Source: Desulfobacula sp. (GTDB lineage: Bacteria > Desulfobacterota > Desulfobacteria > Desulfobacterales > Desulfobacteraceae). Taken from it: DNA of 8,190 nt. The notes beneath the pieces were generated by a model. It did not search any database and was not told the origin of the DNA. It saw only the letters and a list, made by a program, of their open reading frames with translations. The stretch lies in the NCBI GenBank assembly GCA_023139225.1, contig JAGLNZ010000068.1, positions 1 through 8,190 on the forward strand, written 5' to 3'. Within the stretch, counting starts at the first letter, position 1; each line of letters opens with the position of its first letter. The position numbers and the translations under genes were made by a program. This document shows positions 1-7,873 of this stretch, in pieces.

Positions 1-345
1 GAAAAAGCACGACGCATTAAAGCCATATCAGAGTTGAAAATCATGGAAAAAGAAATTATTTTTTTTGAGATGGAAAGGGGTTCATTTCCTTTAAATCTTG
101 CTCAAATCGGTTTGGATACGCTTAGAGACCCCTGGGGAAATCCTTATCAATATTTACCTGTTCAGGGTGCTAAAATAGGGAAATTACGCAAGGATCATGC
201 TTTGGTTCCGGTAAATACCGATTTTGATTTATACAGTGTGGGACCGGATGGTAAGAGCCTGGGGCCGTTTACGGCCAAAGCCAGTCGAGATGATATTGTT
301 AGAGCTAATAACGGTCAATATGTCGGACCTGTTTCCGGTTATTGA
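1..345 (+). CDS. GspG-like pseudopilin (type II secretion / type IV pilin family), 5' partial
   Basis: The frame is open from the first base and ends in TGA at 343-345, so 114 C-terminal residues are visible and the start lies outside the window. TTG (34) and ATG (43) codons in frame are unlikely starts, because the residues before them (EKARRIKAISEL) match the part of a pilin helix that follows the hydrophobic prepilin segment. Diagnostic features are the helix ending in a GxxP turn (ERGSFP), the DPWGNPYQYL motif typical of GspG major pseudopilins, and the later DFDLYSVGPDGKS segment. In GspG the C-terminal loop, here with SRDD, binds calcium; that role is inferred here. Such proteins assemble into a periplasmic pseudopilus that drives type II secretion. 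The family is normally about 140 residues, so roughly 30 are missing, including the prepilin cleavage site. It could be a stand-alone GspG-like protein and not part of a full gsp operon; the neighbours seen here are signalling genes and not other gsp genes. Confidence 0.82.
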   Translation, partial: EKARRIKAISELKIMEKEIIFFEMERGSFPLNLAQIGLDTLRDPWGNPYQYLPVQGAKIGKLRKDHALVPVNTDFDLYSVGPDGKSLGPFTAKASRDDIVRANNGQYVGPVSGY

Positions 346-346
346 G

Positions 347-353
347 TGAGGAG
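347..353 (+). promoter_or_regulatory. Ribosome binding site for the HD-GYP gene
   Basis: TGAGGAG lies directly after the pseudopilin stop codon. The GAGGAG core ends 6 bases before ATG 360 and only 3 bases before ATG 357, which favours 360 as the start. A longer TTG start at 342 would place this site inside the coding region and has no ribosome site of its own. The position suggests translational coupling with the upstream gene. Confidence 0.75.
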
Positions 354-359
354 AATATG

Positions 360-2459
360 ATGAAAATAGACCGTTCTTTTTTACGCAGCAAAGTAGCCAG
401 AAGGATTTTTATTTTATTTATTTTGTGCGCCTTGATTCCTATTGCCGCTTTAACTTTATTATCTTATACCCAGGTGTCGCAACAATTAAAGAAACAGTGT
501 ATGGGACGGCTTTATAATTCTGCCAAATCCCATGGGATGTCAATCTATGAAAGGTTGTTGTTTCTTGAAACTAATCTTAACCTCATCGGTTCCACAACGT
601 TTAAAGATACAAACAGATTATCTATTTTAAATCCGGAAAAGATTCTTGGTGACCATGAAACAAAACGATTCACTGCATTGGCCCTGATAAAAAAAACCGG
701 TGAAATAAACCAGCTATATGGTGAGCTCAAAGATTTTTCCATGGAGCTTTTAAATAAGTCCATAAAAATTGATAATGAGAAAACAACAATCATATTTCAG
801 GATAATCATAATCTCCCTTCAACAGTTTACATGGTGATTAAGCTGGATCACAATAGTTTGAAATCAGACAGGCTGTTAGGACAGGTTGAAACATCATACT
901 TATGGGGGATAGGGTATAAAAATATGCTGCCACCCATGACGGACCTGTGTCTTGTTGACCAGTTCAGGAAAGTCTTGGTAAGTTCTTTTCCTGTGTCGGA
1001 TGCTTTATTGCACCGGGTTATGATGAAAAATGATGAAAATCAAACCAGTTTTTTCCAATATAATGTAGGGGATCAAGGTTTTTATGTCAGCTCTTGGCCT
1101 TTATTCATTAAATCCGGATTCAACGGCCCGAATCTCAGTGTTGTTTTAAGACGGTCTGAAGCTGATGTGATGAGTCCCATTGCAGATTTTAAAAAAATAT
1201 TTCCTCTTGTGGTACTTTTATCAATCTGGATAGTGTTGCTATTAAGTATTTTTCATATTCGCAAAAGTCTTGTTCCACTGGAAAAATTAAAACAAGGAAC
1301 TAAACGAGTCGCACAAAATGATTTTAAAAGCCGGGTGACCGTTAAAAGCAATGATGAATTTGAAGATCTTGCAGATTCTTTTAATCTTATGTCCCAGCAG
1401 CTTGGCAGGCACTTTGAAGCGTTAACAACAAGGTCTGAGATTGACAGAGCCATTCTTTCATCATTGAGCGTAAAAAAGATTGTAAACACGGCTTTGAAAA
1501 GGATATATCAGTTTTTTTCCTGCGATTCCATAAGTGTAAGTCTTGTTATTGATAAAAAGCCATCTACGTATCATAGTTATATTTTAACTGATATCAGGGT
1601 TAGAAAAACGCAGGAGCAATTTTTTAATATTACCAGTGAAGATGAACAGATCCTTACTAAAAATTCAAAATATTTACTAGTTGATTTAAAGGAAGGCAGA
1701 CCCGGTTATCTTGCTCAAACTGCAACGGAAAACATGAAATCATTTCTGGTATTACCTCTTTTCCTTAATAGCATTTTAAAAGGGTCGATTGCCCTTGGAT
1801 TTAAGAATGATACAAACTTTTCTCAAGATGATTTGAACCATGCCCGCCAGATAGCGGATCAAGTGACGGTTGCCCTTTCCAACTCATCTCTGGTTGAGGA
1901 ATTGGAAAAACTTAATCTGGGAACACTTGAAGCGTTGGCAAGGACTGTTGATGCAAAATCCACATGGACAGCAGGCCATTCTGAAAGGGTGACAAGCTTG
2001 TCTGTAAAAATTGCTAAAATATTAGGGCTGGATCAAAAACAAATAGATACCTTGCAGCGTGGCGCTTTTTTGCATGATATCGGCAAAATAGGAACTCCGC
2101 TTACCATACTTGATAAGCCGGGCAGGCTTACAGATGAAGAATATGAAATAATTAAAGAACATCCTGTGATTGGTGCACGAATTCTTGAACCGATCGAGGC
2201 ATATGCCGATGTTTTGCCGATTGTGCTGCAGCATCATGAACAGTATAATGGCAAAGGCTATCCCCATGGTCTCGCCGGTGAAGATATCGCGTTAAGCGCC
2301 AGAATACTGGCTGTGGCAGATGTTTATGACGCCGTCGTATCGGATAGACCCTATCGCCACGGCTGGATTGAAGAAAAGGCGGTTAAAATGATAACTCAAG
2401 AAGCGGGCACACATTTTGATCCCAAAGTCGTTGATGCCTTTCTGGCAGCAATTTCATGA
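360..2459 (+). CDS. Membrane sensor c-di-GMP phosphodiesterase (periplasmic sensor-HAMP-GAF-HD-GYP)
   Basis: Predicted inner-membrane enzyme that hydrolyses cyclic di-GMP, 699 residues from ATG 360 (ATG 357 is also possible). A positively charged N-terminus leads into membrane segment 1 (about 16-35). A periplasmic region of about 245 residues follows, whose opening helix resembles Cache-type sensors but whose ligand I cannot name. Then come membrane segment 2 (about 281-299), HAMP (about 300-350), a GAF-like domain (about 365-515) and HD-GYP (about 525-695). The HD-GYP signatures are intact: AGHSERV (H540), HDIGKIG (H572, D573, K576), EHP (H601), HHEQYNGKGYP (H625/H626, GYP 633-635) and ADVYDAVVSDRPYR (D654). 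These supply the metal-binding His and Asp residues of the family, so an active enzyme is expected. The gene follows the pseudopilin with a 14-base gap and probably shares its transcript. The membrane topology implies that a periplasmic cue, plus a cytosolic one through GAF, controls breakdown of c-di-GMP. The function call is firm; signal and target are unknown. Confidence 0.93.
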   Translation: MKIDRSFLRSKVARRIFILFILCALIPIAALTLLSYTQVSQQLKKQCMGRLYNSAKSHGMSIYERLLFLETNLNLIGSTTFKDTNRLSILNPEKILGDHETKRFTALALIKKTGEINQLYGELKDFSMELLNKSIKIDNEKTTIIFQDNHNLPSTVYMVIKLDHNSLKSDRLLGQVETSYLWGIGYKNMLPPMTDLCLVDQFRKVLVSSFPVSDALLHRVMMKNDENQTSFFQYNVGDQGFYVSSWPLFIKSGFNGPNLSVVLRRSEADVMSPIADFKKIFPLVVLLSIWIVLLLSIFHIRKSLVPLEKLKQGTKRVAQNDFKSRVTVKSNDEFEDLADSFNLMSQQLGRHFEALTTRSEIDRAILSSLSVKKIVNTALKRIYQFFSCDSISVSLVIDKKPSTYHSYILTDIRVRKTQEQFFNITSEDEQILTKNSKYLLVDLKEGRPGYLAQTATENMKSFLVLPLFLNSILKGSIALGFKNDTNFSQDDLNHARQIADQVTVALSNSSLVEELEKLNLGTLEALARTVDAKSTWTAGHSERVTSLSVKIAKILGLDQKQIDTLQRGAFLHDIGKIGTPLTILDKPGRLTDEEYEIIKEHPVIGARILEPIEAYADVLPIVLQHHEQYNGKGYPHGLAGEDIALSARILAVADVYDAVVSDRPYRHGWIEEKAVKMITQEAGTHFDPKVVDAFLAAIS

Positions 2460-2534
2460 GGGAAAAGGAAAATTATTAATTTAAAGCGATAATGAATAAA
2501 ATAGTTTTACTTTTTAATGCTATGGAATCTTTCT
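2460..2534 (+). other. AT-rich spacer between HD-GYP gene and hybrid kinase
   Basis: This 75-base gap is strongly AT-rich. I see no stem-loop followed by a T run that would terminate transcription, and no convincing -35/-10 pair. A GATAAT hexamer at 2488-2493 looks like a -10 box but has no -35 box at the proper distance. The kinase may be read through from the upstream gene or have its own weak promoter here; the sequence does not decide it. Confidence 0.5.
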
Positions 2535-5500
2535 ATGGAAAAAAAATTAAGTTATGACGCATTGGAGCGTAGAATAAAAGAGTTAGAACAGACGGTTTCC
2601 AGCCATGACAGCGAATACCAGGCCCGAAAATATCTTTCCATTGCAAGAGTCTTGTTTGTGGCCCTTGACACTAAAGGCAACATCACACTCATTAATGAAT
2701 GCGGGTTGGAAACACTTGGTTATCAAAAAAAAGAGCTTGCTGGTAAAAACTGGTTTAAAACCTGCCTGCCAAAACGGTTTCAGGAAGATGTTTTAACGGT
2801 TTATCATCAATTGATGGCAGGTGAAATTGAACCGGTTGAATATTATGAGAATCCGATTTTAAAAAAAAATGGCGAAGAACGTATTATTGCGTGGCATAAT
2901 GCTATCTTGAAAGATTCAAACGGTGATATTGTCGGATCCTTAAGTTCAGGAAATGACATCACCGAACAAAAACAGATCGAACAAGCGCTTCGAGACAGTG
3001 AGGAAAAATATCGAAATATTCTGGAAGACATTGAAGACAGTTATCTGGAAGTAGACCTAGAGGGGAATTTTAAATTATATAACCGGTCTTTTTGCAAGAT
3101 GCTGGGGTGCACAAAAGAGGAATTAATCGGGAAAAACAACCTTGAATTTTTGGATGAAAAAAATACTGAAAAAGTTTTCAAAATTTTCAATGATATCTAT
3201 AAGACCGGGAAACCCGCTATAGGAGTGACATGGGAATTTACAAGGACAGATGGAACAATAAGACATTGCGAAGTTTCCATATCGTTGATTGTGGATGAAA
3301 AAAATCAGCCTGTAGGATTTCGAGGGTTTGGCAGGGATATTACGGATCGAAAAAAATCCGAGGCAGCACTAAAACAGGCCAAAGAGGAATGGGAACAGAC
3401 CTTTGATGCAGTACAGGACCTGATCATGATTATCGATAACCATCACAGGATTGTAAGAGCAAACAAACCAATGGCCGAGGCAGTGGACATGAGCCCCGAA
3501 GAGATGGTCGGAAAACCCTGCTATGAAATCGTCCACGGAATAGACAAGCCTTTGGAATTGTGCCCCCATAGTTTATTACTCAAAGATCACAAGTTTCATT
3601 CTATTGAAGTTCGTGAGGAACGGATAAAAGGTGACTTTGTGGTTGAGGTCAGCCCCATCATACTTCCAAAAGGCGGACTGAAAGGCAGTGTCCATGTCGC
3701 GCACGACATTACCCAGCGCAAAGAGGCCGAGGAAATTCTGGCCCGGAATGAAAGCCGCTTCCGCGATATTTCCCTGAGTATGGCTGACTGGATATGGGAG
3801 GTGGACATAGATGGAAGATATATTTTTTCCGCAGGAAACTCAAAAAAGGTCCTGGGATATGAAGATGCTGAACTGCTGGGGAAAACCCCTTTTGATTTCA
3901 TGCCGGAAGATGAAGTCGAAAGAATACAGAAGCGGTTTATGGAAATTATAGAGGGAAAAAAGCCCATCATTGATTTTAAAAACTGGAATCTGAAAAAGGA
4001 CGGCAGTCGGGTTTGCCTGTTGACCAATGGGGTACCCGTCTTTGACGGTGATGGAGAGTTTACAGGATATCGTGGGGTTGACAAGGATATTACCAAGTAC
4101 CTGGAAATAGAAGAAAAGCTGAAACTATCCCTGGAAACCACTGAAAAAATCATTGATAATGCTCCCATCGGCATGGTGATTGTAGGCAAAGATAAAGTGA
4201 TCCGACTCATCAACAAGGCTGCCCTTGCCATGACCGGGTATGATTCCAAAGAAGAGCTTGTCGGACATGTCTGCCATAAGAGCATCTGCCCTGCCAATAT
4301 AGGTCAGTGTCCGATAACAGACCTGGGACAGATTATTGACCAGTCCGAGAAAACTGTCATCCGCAAGGACGGCCGGCAGGTGCCGATTTACAAGACAGCT
4401 TTGGTCATGGAAATAGAAGGCCGGGATGTGATCATTGAAGCCTTCATGGATATCAGTCCGCTTAAAAAAGTTGAAAATGAACTCCTGGAAAGCAAAGAAA
4501 GGCTTCGGACAGTGATGGAAACCATTGTAGACCCGGTGGTGGTATATGATGGGCAGGGGAAGGTGACATACCTGAATCCTGCCTTTACCCGTGTGTTTGG
4601 ATGGAGTTCAAACGAGCTTCTTGGCGGTTGGATCGATTTTGTGCCGGATGAAGAAATGCCCGGGACAAAAAAAGGAATTGCCAGGGTGCTTAAAGGAGAG
4701 GGCCTGTCCGGGTTCGAGACACAGCGAAGAACTAAAAACGGCAGCACGATTGCAGTCCGGATTGGTGCCGCATTGATTTTAGATACCCAAGGCAAGTCCA
4801 ATGGTATTGTAGTAAATTTCCAGGACATCACCCAGGAAAAACAGGCACAGGATGAACTAAACCAGATGAATCATGAGCTTGAAAAAGCTATTCGGCATGC
4901 AAACACGCTGGCCCTGAAGGCTGAAATTGCAAATATCGCCAAAAGTGAGTTTCTTGCCAACATGAGCCATGAAATCCGTACACCTTTAAACGGTGTCATC
5001 GGGATGACCGATCTGTTGCTGGATACTAAGCTTACCAATGACCAGCGCCATTATGCCGGTATTATACAAAACAGTGGAGAATCTCTTCTCGCCGTGATCA
5101 ACGACATCCTTGATTTTTCAAAAATTGAAGCCGGTAAGCTTGAGATGGAAATTATCAACTTTGATTTGCGTTCCATGTTGGATGATTTTGCGTCCACGAT
5201 GTCTCTACGCATTCAAAAAAAGAACCTGGAGTTTCTCTGCGCGGCATCCCCTGATGTGCCTGCCCTGCTTCGGGGTGATCCCGGACGTCTGCGGCAGATC
5301 CTTGCAAACCTTGTGGGCAATGCCGTTAAATTTACTGCTAAAGGAGAAATTTCCGTACGCATATACCTGGAAGAAGAAACCCAAAAAAATGTTAAACTTT
5401 TATTTTCCGTAAAGGATACCGGTATTGGGATCGCCCAGGAAAAGCATGACCTGCTCTTTCAAAGCTTTACCCAGGCTGATGCCTCCACCACCCGGCAATT

Positions 5501-6902
5501 TGGGGGCACGGGCCTGGGCCTGACCATTTCCAAAAAACTGTGTGAAATGATGGGAGGAAAAATTGGCTTAAACAGTGAAGTTGACAAAGGGTCTGAATTC
5601 TGGTTCACGGCCCGGTTTGAAAAACAAAAAGACCTGGAACATCCTGTTATACCGTTGCCAATGCCTGACATGGAGGGATTAAATATTCTGGTAGTGGATG
5701 ACAATGAGACCAACTGCGAGATACTTTTAGGCCAGTTAGGCTCCTGGGGGTGCCGGGTATCAGCTGCAAAGGACGGGCCTGATGCCCTGGGAAAATTCTA
5801 TCAGGCCATGGATAAAAAAGATCCCTTTCAAATGGCCATCCTGGATATGCAGATGCCCGGAATGGACGGCCTGTCATTAGGCAGGATCATTAAAACAGAT
5901 GATAAACTCAACTCGGTTCACCTGGTCATGATGACATCCATGGGACAGGTCGGTGATGCCAAACGATTTGAAAAAGCAGGGTTTGCAGCTTACTTAATGA
6001 AACCGGTGGGGTATTCAGACCTGTTTGACTGTCTGTCAACTATCATGGCCGGTGATGTTGCACCTAAACAGGAAAGTGCTATTATTACTCGTCATACAGT
6101 TCGGGAACTGCAGCGCAAAAATATTCGTATCCTTCTGGCTGAGGATAATATTACAAACCAGCAGGTTGCCACAGGTATTTTGAAAAAATTTGGCTTTGTG
6201 GGGGTGGAAGTCGTGATGAACGGTGCCCAGGCAGTGACAGCCCTTGAAAAATTGTCTTATGATCTTGTTTTGATGGATATACAGATGCCGGAAATGGATG
6301 GATATGAAGCCTGCCGGCAAATTCGAAAAATAGAGTCTGAATCAGATAAAAATAGAATCCCCATTATCGCAATGACGGCTCACGCCATGAAAGAGGACCG
6401 GGACAAATGCCTGGCCGCCGGCATGGATGACTATGTCTCCAAACCCATAGATGCAAAATTTTTTTTGGAAGCGATAGAACGCTGGCTGCCCAAGGAAAAG
6501 GCGGTTGCATCTCCTCTGGTTTTGGAGCCTGACAAAATATTGGATCTTAAAACAACCGCAGATAATAATCTGATGGTATTTGATAAAGATGGACTGATGG
6601 ATCGTCTGATAGATGACATGGAATTGTATGAAATTGTTGTCTCAGGTTTTCTGGATGACATGCCAAAGCAGATGAGTGCACTTAAAAAATTCATTGATCA
6701 GGGAGATATCGAAGATGCAGGCAAAAAAGGACATTTGATTAAAGGCGCTGCAAGTAATATTGGGGCAGATGCCTTCAGCAACATTGCTTCAAAAATTGAG
6801 GAAGCCGGGAAATCCGGGAACCCAGACAGGCTCAGGCTTCTTGTGCCTCAATTGGAGAGTGCTTTTGATCAACTGAAAAAGGTCATGGAGGAGATAGTCT
6901 GA
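2535..6902 (+). CDS. Soluble hybrid sensor histidine kinase, six PAS domains, HisKA-HATPase-REC-REC-Hpt
   Basis: Predicted cytosolic phosphorelay kinase of 1455 residues. ATG 2535 is preferred over in-frame ATG 2517 because [18 protein letters not shown] is a familiar opening for such kinases and a weak GGAA lies 7 bases upstream; no ribosome site precedes 2517. A short coiled coil (1-25) leads into six PAS domains (about 33-145, 158-270, 286-393, 408-520, 536-641, 656-766), each ending in a DIT- or DIS-type motif. HisKA carries phospho-acceptor H812 in the [10 protein letters not shown] box. The ATPase has N925 and N929 (N box), DTGIGIA from D961 and GGTGLGL from G990. Receiver 1 has D1055/D1056, phospho-acceptor D1104, T1134 and K1156; receiver 2 has E1203/D1204, D1248 and K1303. 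The Hpt domain has H1400 in [13 protein letters not shown]. All catalytic residues are present, so a full His-Asp-His relay is possible. No membrane segments are seen, so it should sense cytosolic signals. PAS3 (C329, H334, C343) and PAS5 (C580, H581, C585, C592) carry Cys/His clusters. Its stop overlaps the next gene's start, so the REC-GGDEF protein is the likely partner. Confidence 0.94.
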   Translation: MEKKLSYDALERRIKELEQTVSSHDSEYQARKYLSIARVLFVALDTKGNITLINECGLETLGYQKKELAGKNWFKTCLPKRFQEDVLTVYHQLMAGEIEPVEYYENPILKKNGEERIIAWHNAILKDSNGDIVGSLSSGNDITEQKQIEQALRDSEEKYRNILEDIEDSYLEVDLEGNFKLYNRSFCKMLGCTKEELIGKNNLEFLDEKNTEKVFKIFNDIYKTGKPAIGVTWEFTRTDGTIRHCEVSISLIVDEKNQPVGFRGFGRDITDRKKSEAALKQAKEEWEQTFDAVQDLIMIIDNHHRIVRANKPMAEAVDMSPEEMVGKPCYEIVHGIDKPLELCPHSLLLKDHKFHSIEVREERIKGDFVVEVSPIILPKGGLKGSVHVAHDITQRKEAEEILARNESRFRDISLSMADWIWEVDIDGRYIFSAGNSKKVLGYEDAELLGKTPFDFMPEDEVERIQKRFMEIIEGKKPIIDFKNWNLKKDGSRVCLLTNGVPVFDGDGEFTGYRGVDKDITKYLEIEEKLKLSLETTEKIIDNAPIGMVIVGKDKVIRLINKAALAMTGYDSKEELVGHVCHKSICPANIGQCPITDLGQIIDQSEKTVIRKDGRQVPIYKTALVMEIEGRDVIIEAFMDISPLKKVENELLESKERLRTVMETIVDPVVVYDGQGKVTYLNPAFTRVFGWSSNELLGGWIDFVPDEEMPGTKKGIARVLKGEGLSGFETQRRTKNGSTIAVRIGAALILDTQGKSNGIVVNFQDITQEKQAQDELNQMNHELEKAIRHANTLALKAEIANIAKSEFLANMSHEIRTPLNGVIGMTDLLLDTKLTNDQRHYAGIIQNSGESLLAVINDILDFSKIEAGKLEMEIINFDLRSMLDDFASTMSLRIQKKNLEFLCAASPDVPALLRGDPGRLRQILANLVGNAVKFTAKGEISVRIYLEEETQKNVKLLFSVKDTGIGIAQEKHDLLFQSFTQADASTTRQFGGTGLGLTISKKLCEMMGGKIGLNSEVDKGSEFWFTARFEKQKDLEHPVIPLPMPDMEGLNILVVDDNETNCEILLGQLGSWGCRVSAAKDGPDALGKFYQAMDKKDPFQMAILDMQMPGMDGLSLGRIIKTDDKLNSVHLVMMTSMGQVGDAKRFEKAGFAAYLMKPVGYSDLFDCLSTIMAGDVAPKQESAIITRHTVRELQRKNIRILLAEDNITNQQVATGILKKFGFVGVEVVMNGAQAVTALEKLSYDLVLMDIQMPEMDGYEACRQIRKIESESDKNRIPIIAMTAHAMKEDRDKCLAAGMDDYVSKPIDAKFFLEAIERWLPKEKAVASPLVLEPDKILDLKTTADNNLMVFDKDGLMDRLIDDMELYEIVVSGFLDDMPKQMSALKKFIDQGDIEDAGKKGHLIKGAASNIGADAFSNIASKIEEAGKSGNPDRLRLLVPQLESAFDQLKKVMEEIV
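6887..6893 (+). promoter_or_regulatory. Ribosome binding site for the REC-GGDEF gene
   Basis: GGAGGAG sits inside the last codons of the kinase gene, 8 bases before ATG 6902. It is a strong match to the anti-Shine-Dalgarno sequence. Together with the TGATG overlap it fixes the start and indicates coupled translation of kinase and cyclase. Confidence 0.88.
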
Positions 6903-7810
6903 TGAAAGTATTAATTGCCGAAGATGATATGACCTCCCGGATTATTCTGGAGTCGGTTTTAAAAAAATGGGGGTTTACCCCTGTCATGACATGTGATGGA
7001 AAAGAAGCCTGGGAGGCCATGCAGTCAGAAGATGCGCCCAAACTTGCCATCCTTGACTGGCAAATGCCAAAAATGAACGGAATTGAGGTTTGTCAAAAGA
7101 TACGTAAAATTGATACTTCCGATCCTCCCTACCTGATTGTCCTGACATCAAAGGATGAGAAAAAGGATATTGTCAAAGCCCTGGAAGCAGGTGCAAACGA
7201 TTTTATTTCAAAGCCCTATGATAACCAGGAACTGAGAGCCAGAATCAATGTTGGAAAAAGGATGGTACAGCTTCAATCCGCACTTGGTGATGCATATAAA
7301 GCGCTGAAGCATGAAGCCATGCATGATCCTTTGACCAATATTTTCAACCGCCGGGCCATTCTGGAATTGCTGGAAAAAGAGATGGCAAGGGCAAAACGGG
7401 AAAAAACCGGCCTATGTATTGGTTTGTGCGACCTTGATTATTTTAAAAGGGTGAATGATACCTATGGCCATCAAATTGGTGATGAGGTATTGATTGCCTT
7501 TACCCGATTTGTGACAGAAAAGTTACGTATTAATGACCATATGGGTCGATATGGGGGTGAAGAATTTTTGATTGTGGCGCCCGGATCCAAAGAAGTGAAA
7601 CAGGGCACCATGTTTGAGCGGATTTGTGAGCACGTTCACAATAGTAAAATCTCCTTTGAAAAAGAAAATATTTCAATTACTGTCAGTATCGGGGTGGCCC
7701 GATATTCGGGTGCTGAAAATCCTGACACCCTGCTTGCAGCAGCAGATACAGCGTTATATCATGCCAAGAAAATTGGACGTGACCAAGTTGTCCATGCAGA
7801 TAATCTTTAA
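6902..7810 (+). CDS. Response regulator diguanylate cyclase (REC-GGDEF)
   Basis: Predicted cytosolic response regulator of 302 residues that makes cyclic di-GMP from two GTP when phosphorylated. The receiver domain (about 1-118) has acidic residues E7, D8 and D9, phospho-acceptor D52 in AILDWQMP, T82 and K104 in SKP. A helical linker (about 119-139) joins it to the GGDEF domain (about 140-300), which begins with HDPLTNIFNRR. Active-site features are metal-binding D177 in CDLDYFKRVND, the GDEVL helix and the signature GGEEF at 218-222. An allosteric inhibitory site, RIND (R209 to D212), lies exactly five residues before GGEEF, so feedback inhibition by c-di-GMP is expected. The architecture is like other single-receiver cyclases; it lacks the second receiver of PleD. 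The ATG overlaps the kinase stop by one base, pointing to the kinase Hpt or its receivers as phosphate source. That partner assignment is inferred from gene order. Confidence 0.94.
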   Translation: MKVLIAEDDMTSRIILESVLKKWGFTPVMTCDGKEAWEAMQSEDAPKLAILDWQMPKMNGIEVCQKIRKIDTSDPPYLIVLTSKDEKKDIVKALEAGANDFISKPYDNQELRARINVGKRMVQLQSALGDAYKALKHEAMHDPLTNIFNRRAILELLEKEMARAKREKTGLCIGLCDLDYFKRVNDTYGHQIGDEVLIAFTRFVTEKLRINDHMGRYGGEEFLIVAPGSKEVKQGTMFERICEHVHNSKISFEKENISITVSIGVARYSGAENPDTLLAAADTALYHAKKIGRDQVVHADNL

Positions 7811-7873
7811 GATCAGTATTGCTATATCCATGCTTCTGAATTAATTTAGACTTTTACACTTGAGGAAAAATGA
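7811..7873 (+). other. Spacer between cyclase and efflux lipoprotein genes
   Basis: This 63-base AT-rich gap has no recognisable hairpin terminator. A weak promoter-like pair exists (TTGCTA 7819-7824, TAATTT 7842-7847, 17-base spacer), but it matches only about 4/6 and 3/6 consensus positions. Whether the efflux gene starts a new transcription unit is therefore undecided, although the change of function suggests it may. Confidence 0.4.
7861..7866 (+). promoter_or_regulatory. Ribosome binding site for the outer-membrane lipoprotein gene
   Basis: TGAGGA, with core GAGG at 7862-7865, lies 8 bases before ATG 7874. The alternative ATG at 7870 is in another frame that stops after 20 residues, so 7874 is the real start. 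Confidence 0.75.

Noticed and set aside
342..359. TTG start for the HD-GYP gene overlapping the pseudopilin stop
   Set aside because: The GAGGAG ribosome site lies downstream of it and is properly spaced for ATG 360.
2492..2557. Possible 21-residue leader peptide overlapping the kinase start (ATG 2492 to TGA 2557)
   Set aside because: No ribosome binding site precedes it, and there is no regulatory codon run or attenuator hairpin; likely chance in AT-rich sequence.
3596..4297. Open frame of 233 codons on the minus strand
   Set aside because: It lies antisense to PAS3-PAS5 of the kinase, is Ser-rich and low in complexity, and has no recognisable domain; it is a shadow of the real gene.
4388..4831. 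Open frame of 147 codons on the minus strand
   Set aside because: Antisense to PAS5-PAS6 of the kinase with Ser/Pro-rich, domain-free translation; no evidence that it is a gene.
7614..7844. Overlapping 76-codon plus-strand frame at the end of the cyclase gene
   Set aside because: It is out of frame with the conserved GGDEF C-terminus (SIGVA, AADTALYHAKKIGRD), which is clearly the coding frame.
7819..7847. Promoter-like TTGCTA / TAATTT pair upstream of the efflux gene
   Set aside because: Spacing is right, but only about 7 of 12 consensus bases match, which is expected often in AT-rich DNA.
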